Source: Marinosulfonomonas sp.
GTDB lineage: Bacteria > Pseudomonadota > Alphaproteobacteria > Rhodobacterales > Rhodobacteraceae
Reading direction: 5' to 3'
Assembly: GCA_022712735.1 (NCBI GenBank)
Contig: JAFLKA010000507.1
Coordinates: 1-6,219, forward strand
Length of the DNA: 6,219 nucleotides
Shown here: in pieces, positions 1 through 5,251 of the stretch
Position numbering within the stretch: the first letter of the stretch is position 1
Layout of the letters: each line of letters starts with the position of its first letter
Program-made: the position numbers and the translations under genes
The notes under the pieces: generated by a model
What the model saw: only the letters and a program-made list of their open reading frames with translations
Databases searched by the model: none
Told to the model about the DNA's origin: nothing

Positions 1-37
1 GTAGGGTCAGGTTTTCAACATCAAGAAGGCGCGTCAT
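1..37 (-). CDS. Start of probable ABC transporter ATP-binding subunit (DppD/OppD-like), cut by window edge
   Basis: An ATG read leftward from position 37 opens a frame that stays open to the window edge and gives 12 residues, MTRLLDVENLTL. This resembles the first beta strand of OppD/DppD-type ATPases, which commonly begin with a motif like LLDVENL. Its ATG shares one base with the TAA stop of the upstream permease gene (TAATG), a typical coupling arrangement in such operons. In this family the ATP-binding subunit follows the two permeases and powers import from the cytoplasmic face. No Walker motif lies inside the window, so the call rests on the short N-terminus and on gene order. It cannot be said whether one or two ATPase genes follow. 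Confidence 0.66.
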   Translation of the reverse strand, partial: MTRLLDVENLTL

Positions 38-1182
38 TATTTGTGATCCGAATAAGGGTCGGCAGCATCGCGCAATCCGTCACCGACGAACACAAAGGCC
101 AACACGAGAATGATAAAGAAAATCACCGGTATGAAATACCACTGATAATTCAGCAGAACATCCGCCGAGGTTACGTTTTGCAACATCACCCCGAGCGAAT
201 TTACCGGATCCTTTAGCCCCAGCCCGATAAAGCTAAGTGCGGTTTCTGACAGCACCATGTAAGGAAACGAGATCACCAGATCGACGATGATATAGCTGGT
301 AAAGCTGGGCAACAGGTGGCGACGGATCACGTGGCGTGGTGTTGCCCCGCACAGTTGTGCCGCCAGCACATATTCCTGATTTCGTTCGGTCAACAGGTGC
401 GTTCGTATTCGTCGGGCCAATGTGGGCCACCCGATCAGGCCCAACACCATCGAGATAAAGAAAAACCTCATCTCGGCGCTCCAGACATCGGGGATGAATG
501 CGGCCAGCGCCATGAACAACGGAATACTGGGGATGGTGCGCACCGTGTCGGTGATCATCTGCAAGGCTGAATCAATCCAGCCGCCGTAATACCCAGCGAC
601 CCCGCCAATCGCCAAGGCCAGAACGAAGGCAATGAACACACCGATGGTCCCCACCGCCATAGATGTGTTGATCGCGGTTAGCGTTCGGGAATAGATATCC
701 TTGCCGGTGGAATCCGTGCCAAAGATATGGATCATACCCTTGTCGACACCGAACAAATGCGTGTTGAAGGTGATGCCGAAATATTTATACGGAGACCCCT
801 CGGTGAAAAATTCGACATACCTGCGCCCCTCAAGGCTGGTGTCGGTTTCGGTCACCCAGCGAAAGTTGGTTTTGATCGAGCGGGTCCGCTCGGTGGTATA
901 TATGAAGGGCCGCATCGAGCAGCCGTTATCATCGCAAAAGCTGGGAATTTGCGGGGCACCGTTCAGGTAATCCTTGTCGCGCCCGGCAATCGTCGGATCA
1001 TAGGGCGTAAGAAACGGGGCGAAGATTCCTGACAAAACCAGGAAAATCAATACCCAGGCCCCTGCCAGCGCCGACTTGTTCTTTTTGAACCGTTGCCAGA
1101 TCAGCTGATTTTGCGAGGCGGTAAAATACGCCTCTTTCAGTTTCTGGTCGGCATCTAAAGGTGTGTTTGTTTGATCGGTCAT
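37..1182 (-). CDS. ABC transporter permease, DppC/OppC type (long form)
   Basis: Inner-membrane subunit that forms half of the translocation channel of a family-5 (peptide/opine/nickel-type) importer. From ATG at 1182 it has 381 residues, longer than E. coli OppC or DppC (about 300). One membrane helix near residues 38-59 is followed by a periplasmic insertion of about 110 residues, then a GTDSTGKDIYSR motif and five more helices. The EAA loop that contacts the ATPase is visible at about residues 270-292 (EYVLAAQLCGAT, then HLLP), and the C-terminus DGLRDAADPY is typical of the family. The insertion contains two cysteines, C83 and C88 (C-x4-C). A GTG at 1191 would add three residues and overlap the upstream stop by four bases (GTGA). 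I prefer the ATG because AGGG lies eight bases before it. The downstream ATPase start overlaps its stop by one base. The subunit assignment is firm; the substrate is unknown. Confidence 0.93.
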   Translation of the reverse strand: MTDQTNTPLDADQKLKEAYFTASQNQLIWQRFKKNKSALAGAWVLIFLVLSGIFAPFLTPYDPTIAGRDKDYLNGAPQIPSFCDDNGCSMRPFIYTTERTRSIKTNFRWVTETDTSLEGRRYVEFFTEGSPYKYFGITFNTHLFGVDKGMIHIFGTDSTGKDIYSRTLTAINTSMAVGTIGVFIAFVLALAIGGVAGYYGGWIDSALQMITDTVRTIPSIPLFMALAAFIPDVWSAEMRFFFISMVLGLIGWPTLARRIRTHLLTERNQEYVLAAQLCGATPRHVIRRHLLPSFTSYIIVDLVISFPYMVLSETALSFIGLGLKDPVNSLGVMLQNVTSADVLLNYQWYFIPVIFFIILVLAFVFVGDGLRDAADPYSDHK

Positions 1183-1187
1183 ATCTA

Positions 1188-2192
1188 TCACCCTACAATG
1201 CTGCGACGAACGCGCGGATCAGTGAGCGCCAGAATAATATCGGTAACAAAGTTGATTGTTACGATACTGGCAGTCAGCAAGAAGATAATCGCACCGGCAA
1301 GTTGTTGATCGTTTGAACGCGCCAAGGCTTCGATCAGCAGTGATCCGGCCTCGGTCAGGGTCAGGATCAACGCCACGATTGGAAGCTCGTTAAAGATACG
1401 GTTCAGATCAAAACCCAGCGAGTTGATGATCGGACTAAGCGCATGTCGCGCCGGATAGCGCATCAGTAATCGTCGCCCTGACACCCCGCGTGCCTGGGCT
1501 GCTGTCACATACAGCTTGCCAACTTCGTCCGACATCAGGGCCCGCACGGTTTGAATGGCAAATGCTGTGGCAGACCAGCCGAGGATAAAGACCGGAAGCC
1601 ACGCATGGCCCAGAAAATCCATCACCCTGTCATAAGACCACGCCGCGTCCCGGAATTCTTTTGAAAATAACCCGGTTAAACTGTTGCCAAACACGATGGT
1701 GGAAAACAGCATGATCATCAGCGCCAGCAAGAAATTCGGCAGCGCCAGACCCAGATAGCTGACCAGACGCAAGCTGTTGTTCAAAACCGCGTTGCGTGAT
1801 GTAGCAGCCAGAATGCCGACAGGAATTGCGATGGCATAGGCCAAGAGTAGAGCAGATAGACACAGCCCAAGGCTGAGCCAGAATTTCTGCCCCAAAAGCT
1901 GGCTGATGTTCAGGCGCAGGATACAGCTGTCACCAAATTCGCCCTGAAACGCATTCAGAATCCAGCTTGCCCAGCGTTGAACATAAGGTTGATCCAGTCC
2001 AAGGCGGACGCGTTCGGCCTGAATATCGGCTGGTGTGATCACCGCGCCTTGGGAGTTCTTGAAGGCCAGATACCGCTCGGCGCAATCACCGGGGACCAGC
2101 TCCATCAAGGTAAAAACAATGAATGAGACCAATATCAGCGTAAGGATCGCAAGCGCCGCACGGATCGTAACAAATTTAGAAAATTGTAGCAT
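1188..2192 (-). CDS. ABC transporter permease, DppB/OppB type
   Basis: The other channel-forming inner-membrane subunit, 334 residues, near the usual DppB length. The N-terminal helix (about residues 11-32) runs into ELVPGD, and LGLDQPYVQRW with GEFGDS at residues 64-89 is the characteristic N-terminal region of this family. Five further helices follow. The EAA loop lies at about residues 228-250 (YVTAAQARGVSGRRLL), where the ATPase couples. The stretch around WSYDRVMDFLGHAWLP is a loop typical of the long-form relatives. Cysteines at 37 and 90 lie in the predicted periplasmic segment between helices 1 and 2; a third sits in a later helix. ATG at 2192 is preceded by AGGGGGA about 11 bases upstream, slightly far for a ribosome site but strong. 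It follows the binding-protein gene after 106 bases, and its TGA lies at the start of the next permease gene, consistent with one operon. Confidence 0.93.
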   Translation of the reverse strand: MLQFSKFVTIRAALAILTLILVSFIVFTLMELVPGDCAERYLAFKNSQGAVITPADIQAERVRLGLDQPYVQRWASWILNAFQGEFGDSCILRLNISQLLGQKFWLSLGLCLSALLLAYAIAIPVGILAATSRNAVLNNSLRLVSYLGLALPNFLLALMIMLFSTIVFGNSLTGLFSKEFRDAAWSYDRVMDFLGHAWLPVFILGWSATAFAIQTVRALMSDEVGKLYVTAAQARGVSGRRLLMRYPARHALSPIINSLGFDLNRIFNELPIVALILTLTEAGSLLIEALARSNDQQLAGAIIFLLTASIVTINFVTDIILALTDPRVRRSIVG

Positions 2193-2221
2193 TGTAATGC
2201 TATTCCCCCTGAACCCTGATC

Positions 2222-2240
2222 AGCCATTCGGCTTTTTTTT
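2222..2240 (+). terminator. Small hairpin with T-run on plus strand, weak terminator candidate
   Basis: AGCC (2222-2225) and GGCT (2230-2233) form a four-bp stem with loop ATTC, running directly into eight consecutive T on the plus strand. The stem is very short and no plus-strand gene lies upstream, so at best it would stop antisense transcription into the binding-protein gene. An adjacent eight-base palindrome CTGATCAG spans 2216-2223. It may be chance. Confidence 0.2.
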
Positions 2241-2247
2241 AGATTGT

Positions 2248-2276
2248 GCTGTGGGCGAGTCAGACCCGCCCACAGC
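2248..2276. terminator. Strong stem-loop between binding-protein and permease genes (attenuator or mRNA stabiliser)
   Basis: A perfect 10-bp GC-rich stem (GCTGTGGGCG at 2248-2257 with its complement at 2267-2276) closes a 9-base loop. It begins 22 bases past the stop codon of the binding-protein gene. In the minus-strand transcript the stem is followed by ACAAUCU and then a run of A, so it lacks a terminator U-tract. On the plus strand it is followed by CG and five T. In ABC operons a hairpin here often lets the binding protein be made in excess, either by partial termination or by protecting the upstream mRNA from 3' decay. The structure is seen; its function is inferred. Confidence 0.62.
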
Positions 2277-2298
2277 CGTTTTTGTCAGATCGACAGTA

Positions 2299-4341
2299 TT
2301 ATTCGTCCAGGAACCATTGGGTTGGACGATACGGATATGTCCGATAATACGCGTAGGACGCCGTATTGAACTCGGTAAAGTTCTTCAGGTCGTTGTTGTG
2401 ATAGATCGGCGAGACTGCCTTCACAGTGCCGATGAACAACAGGCTATCGACCATGGTTTTCACCAGACGCGCCCCGATTTCATTGGACTCATCCGTGCCG
2501 ACAATCGCGGCCTGAAACGCATTGATGTCATCCATCATGTCATAGACATACTGCGGTGGTTTCATACCTGTGGCACCATCGGTGTCGAGATATTCCCCCC
2601 AGCGGATACCGGAACGCAGGTTGAAGTAGTTATCGAACGGTGGCTGGAACAGTTCCGACACACCCAGAATAACCGCCAGCGGTTGGCTCTTGGAGTACAT
2701 GGTCACATCAAGTGAGTTGGAAGATTGTGCCGAGCGGAATTCATCCGTCGTTACTTCTTTCACCGTGCTGTCGATGCCGACATCTTTCCAGTTTTGACCA
2801 ACCAGTTCGACCAGTTTGATCGAAATGCCCTGTGTCGCCACCTGAAGGTTCAGAACCAGCGGATCACCATTTGGCAACTCCCGCATGCCGTCACCGTTGG
2901 TATCAACCATGCCGACTTCATCCAGCAGCTTGTTCGCCATATCAGGATCAAACTGGGCATAGCTTTGCTCGACTTCGTCGCTGATAAACGCAGGTGTTGG
3001 CGAGAAACCGGTATACTGCTGCGCGCGGCCCAAGCCAAAGAACGCAACCTCGTTGATTTCATCGCGGTTGATCGCCACAGACATCGCCTGACGGAACCGA
3101 AGGTCGCTAAATACTGCGCGCTTGGCTTCGTTATCCGATGTCACGTTGAACGCGAAAGTAGGCAGCGCAATTTCAGGTTTCAGCTCAACCGTAAAGTTGC
3201 CTTTTTCCTGACCTTCCAGCAGCATCGGTGCTGAATCAAGGTTCAGCGCCTGTGCTTTATAATCAACTTCCGAGTTGATCAGTTTCAGAAGGCGCACCTC
3301 GGCCTCACCAACAAACACCTCGTCTTGCTCGCTGATGTATGGCAGCTGGTTGCCCGCAGTATCAATCTGGAAGAAGTACGGATTGGCAACCAGATGGCGC
3401 CCCTCTGTCGACTCCGAAATGATGATGTGGCTTTCCAGTGTTGGCACTGTGCCCGCTGGCAGACCTGCAACCAGACCCGGGTTGTTCAGATACGGTGTTG
3501 CTGTATCCATCCAGTCCGAGTTGCCGTAATAGGCCGAAATCGCGGCATAGCCGTTTTCAAAGCCGACAGCCACTGCGTTCGCATCAGCATCTGCATTGAT
3601 TTCTGGGTGGAACTGGCCAAGGAAATGCATCGGCTGGAAGCCCTGTGCATAATGGTTGGCAAAGTGAGACAACAGGCCAGGTTTTGGCGAAGGCAGATTA
3701 AACTGCACAGTTGTTTCATCGACAACCACAATTTCCATCGGCTCGCCACCAACAAGGACATAATCCTTTGGTTTTTCACGAACGTTGGAATCAAGCGCCA
3801 GATTGTCGTACCAGAATTTGACATCACGCGCACCGAACGGTGCACCATCCGACCACTTATGGCCTTCGCGCAAGAAGAATGTCAGCTGGGTGAAATCATC
3901 GTTCCACTCCCAAGCTTTAGCAACATTCGGCACGATTGTCGCCAGATCATCCGAGTAACGCACAAGGTTTACGTGGCGGATCGACATAAAGTCCGAAGTG
4001 CCGGATTCTGTTGCATTCGACAATGCATCCAGCGTGCCGCCGTATGTGCCAATGGCATCGTATGGGGCCAGAACCAGTGGTTCGCTTGGCAGGCGGTCCG
4101 CAATGGACGGCAGATCGCCATTGCCCAGAATGCGTGCATTCAAAGCATCGGAATCAGGGTTGGCCGCAAATTCTACGGTGCAATCGCCCAGTGACTGGAA
4201 TTCTGCCAGCTCATATTGCTGCGGGAAAGCGCCAGCGCCAACCCCCATCATGTCCGCGACCGTAACCGCCGGACACGAAGCAGCAGTCGCCCCGCCCGCC
4301 AGCGCGATCAGCGCGACACCTGAGAATAATAGTGATTTCAT
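2299..4341 (-). CDS. Periplasmic solute-binding protein, family 5 (SBP_bac_5), long form
   Basis: Captures the substrate in the periplasm and delivers it to the two permeases encoded downstream. It has 680 residues, against roughly 530-550 for classic DppA/OppA. Residues 1-20 are a Sec signal peptide (MKSLLF, then a hydrophobic stretch ending GGATA), with likely cleavage after A20. The segment LPSEPLVLAPYDAIGTYGGT (84-103) is typical of the long subfamily. The family-5 signature LREGHKWSDGAPF surrounds W163, and a DTNGDGMREL loop begins at D480. The only cysteines are C23 and C54, just after the signal peptide, so a disulfide is plausible. The frame is open for another 103 codons upstream, but ATG at 4341 is chosen because it begins the signal peptide and has GGAGAGGAA just before it. 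C23 preceded by AAS is a poor lipobox, so a soluble protein is more likely than a lipoprotein. The ligand may be a peptide, but long-form relatives also bind other solutes. Confidence 0.93.
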   Translation of the reverse strand: MKSLLFSGVALIALAGGATAASCPAVTVADMMGVGAGAFPQQYELAEFQSLGDCTVEFAANPDSDALNARILGNGDLPSIADRLPSEPLVLAPYDAIGTYGGTLDALSNATESGTSDFMSIRHVNLVRYSDDLATIVPNVAKAWEWNDDFTQLTFFLREGHKWSDGAPFGARDVKFWYDNLALDSNVREKPKDYVLVGGEPMEIVVVDETTVQFNLPSPKPGLLSHFANHYAQGFQPMHFLGQFHPEINADADANAVAVGFENGYAAISAYYGNSDWMDTATPYLNNPGLVAGLPAGTVPTLESHIIISESTEGRHLVANPYFFQIDTAGNQLPYISEQDEVFVGEAEVRLLKLINSEVDYKAQALNLDSAPMLLEGQEKGNFTVELKPEIALPTFAFNVTSDNEAKRAVFSDLRFRQAMSVAINRDEINEVAFFGLGRAQQYTGFSPTPAFISDEVEQSYAQFDPDMANKLLDEVGMVDTNGDGMRELPNGDPLVLNLQVATQGISIKLVELVGQNWKDVGIDSTVKEVTTDEFRSAQSSNSLDVTMYSKSQPLAVILGVSELFQPPFDNYFNLRSGIRWGEYLDTDGATGMKPPQYVYDMMDDINAFQAAIVGTDESNEIGARLVKTMVDSLLFIGTVKAVSPIYHNNDLKNFTEFNTASYAYYRTYPYRPTQWFLDE

Positions 4342-4616
4342 TGTATTTCCTCTCCGTTGTGATTCTATTAATAACCGTCTCATTTTCATGTTCCGCAGGT
4401 ACATATCAGTATTGTGATGCAACTGGTTTGCGCCTTTGTAGGCACTATGAAACGGGTAAAATTGTGCAATATTTTTGATAACCGCCAGCGTTTCTCCCCT
4501 AGTTTTTTTCGCCAGCCCAAAGCGATGGTTGCCCAGAAATAAATAAAAGACAAGCTTTTTGGCAGAATTGTCTGCAGAAACAATGGGCTCGGAATATTGC
4601 CCCGACCTGTTAATGG

Positions 4617-4626
4617 TCCACGTGGA
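4617..4626. repeat. Ten-base perfect palindrome, possible operator
   Basis: TCCACGTGGA reads identically on both strands and contains the CACGTG core. It lies about 275 bases before the transporter start and about 50 bases past the regulator stop. It sits inside a looser inverted arrangement of TGGTC and GACCA spanning about 4614-4640. Size and symmetry would suit a dimeric DNA-binding protein, but no specific regulator is recognised and chance is possible. Confidence 0.25.
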
Positions 4627-4657
4627 TTGGGCCATGACCAAACGGGGCATGCATTAA

Positions 4658-4670
4658 ATGATGACATCAT
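4658..4670. repeat. Thirteen-base perfect inverted repeat after the regulator gene
   Basis: ATGATG and CATCAT flank a single central base, eight bases beyond the regulator stop codon. As RNA it could form only a 5-bp stem with a 3-base loop and no U-tract, so it is a poor terminator. As DNA it could be an operator half-pair. Function is unknown. Confidence 0.25.
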
Positions 4671-4678
4671 CCGGCAGT

Positions 4679-5137
4679 TTAGCCGCAAGCCGGAAACACA
4701 CTGGTTTTCTTGACGGTGCCATAAACAAAACTGGTGTCGATAGAAGAAATGCCATTGATCGGATGGATTTTCCCCCTGATGAATGCCTCATAGGCATCCA
4801 GATCCGCCACCATAACCCGCAGTAAATAATCAGCGGGGCCTGTCATCAAATGGCACTCCAGCACCTCGCCCAACAACCGGATTCTCCGCTCGAAGTTGCT
4901 GACAACTTCTTTGGTGTGCGGGTTCAAATGGATGCGGATAAACACCATGACCGGCAGGCCATAGGCCTTGGCATCCACCTCGGCGCTGTAACCACGAATG
5001 GTGCCGCTTTCCTCAAGGATACGAAGGCGGCGCAGGCAGGGGGATGGTGACAGGTTAACCTTGCTGGCCAGCTCCTGATTTGTGATCCGCCCATTTTGTT
5101 GCAATGCGCGCAGGATTTGTCGGTCTTTTATATCCAT
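4679..5137 (-). CDS. Lrp/AsnC-family transcriptional regulator, possibly controlling methionine gamma-lyase
   Basis: Small DNA-binding regulator that typically senses an amino acid. It has 152 residues, the normal Lrp/AsnC length. The N-terminal winged helix-turn-helix spans about residues 1-60: MDIKDRQILRALQQNGR, then ELASKVNLSPSPCLRRLRILEESG, a classic AsnC-type signature with the recognition helix near 30-44. The C-terminal RAM ligand/oligomerisation domain covers about 63-143 and contains GPADYLLRVMVADLDAYE (100-117), the family's effector-binding loop region. ATG at 5137 is chosen because it starts the family's standard N-terminus and has AGGG six bases upstream; the open frame extends further but is not protein-like. 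It diverges from the methionine gamma-lyase gene across 114 bases. In Pseudomonas putida the Lrp-type MdeR activates mdeA in a comparable setting. A role on the lyase gene, and autoregulation, are therefore likely inferences. Effector identity is not shown. Confidence 0.93.
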   Translation of the reverse strand: MDIKDRQILRALQQNGRITNQELASKVNLSPSPCLRRLRILEESGTIRGYSAEVDAKAYGLPVMVFIRIHLNPHTKEVVSNFERRIRLLGEVLECHLMTGPADYLLRVMVADLDAYEAFIRGKIHPINGISSIDTSFVYGTVKKTSVFPACG

Positions 5138-5251
5138 AACCAGCCCTTTTGTAGCGTAATATGCTAATATCTCTACTATCGTTAGCAGAAATAGCAAGAT
5201 AACACCCCAATGGAAAGGGTATCCTGTCCCCAAACAAAAAAGGATTCCCCT
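5138..5251. promoter_or_regulatory. Divergent promoter region between regulator and methionine gamma-lyase genes
   Basis: These 114 bases must hold the promoters of both divergent genes. The central part is AT-rich compared with the flanking genes. The gamma-lyase ribosome site is AAGGA at about 5240-5244, seven bases before its ATG. On the minus strand AAGGG precedes the regulator ATG at 5137. No standard -35/-10 pair stands out with good spacing on either strand, as is common for alphaproteobacterial promoters that need an activator. The inverted repeat listed separately lies near the middle. Confidence 0.7.
5162..5187. promoter_or_regulatory. Inverted repeat with related half-sites, candidate Lrp-type operator
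   Basis: TGCTAA (5162-5167) and TTAGCA (5182-5187) are exact inverted copies separated by 14 bases. Related TAGCR words occur at 5152-5156 (TAGCG) and 5192-5196 (TAGCA), giving half-site starts at 5152, 5162, 5183 and 5192. These are spaced by roughly one or two helical turns, which suits an oligomeric Lrp/AsnC protein binding one DNA face. The repeat lies 25-50 bases upstream of the regulator start and about 65-90 bases upstream of the lyase start. Binding is inferred, not shown. Confidence 0.45.

Larger units (their letters stand above)
4342..4678. promoter_or_regulatory. Non-coding leader and presumed promoter region of the transporter operon
   Basis: These 337 bases separate the regulator's stop codon from the binding-protein start, both on the minus strand. 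The length suggests the transporter operon has its own promoter rather than depending on read-through. GGAGAGGAA near 4346-4354 (minus strand) is the ribosome site. A TTGCAC resembling a -35 box sits on the minus strand at 4469-4464, but no convincing -10 box stands at the right distance, so no promoter is placed. The region holds two perfect palindromes (4617-4626, 4658-4670), a 5-bp hairpin (GCAGA/TCTGC, about 4563-4576) and repeated TTGTGAT words (4357 and 4412). I see no terminator with a U-tract after the regulator gene and no riboswitch I recognise. In-frame extensions of the binding-protein frame here lack protein-like character. Confidence 0.5.

Noticed and set aside
2035..4194. Long plus-strand open frames opposite the permease and binding-protein genes (2035-2715, 2725-3234, 3325-4194)
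   Set aside because: They mirror confident minus-strand genes, have no recognisable domains and are rich in Cys, His, Arg and Gln in the manner of antisense shadows.
4562..4577. GCAGA/TCTGC hairpin as a terminator for the regulator gene
   Set aside because: The stem is only five bp and is followed by A residues, not T, in the minus-strand transcript.
4342..4650. In-frame extension of the binding-protein frame by 103 codons upstream of 4341
   Set aside because: A clear signal peptide starts at ATG 4341 with a good ribosome site. The added residues look like translated non-coding DNA and would bury the signal peptide.
4342..5251. SAM-type or other methionine riboswitch upstream of the lyase or transporter genes
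   Set aside because: The lyase leader is too short for a full riboswitch plus promoter, and I recognise no conserved pseudoknot or core motif in either leader.
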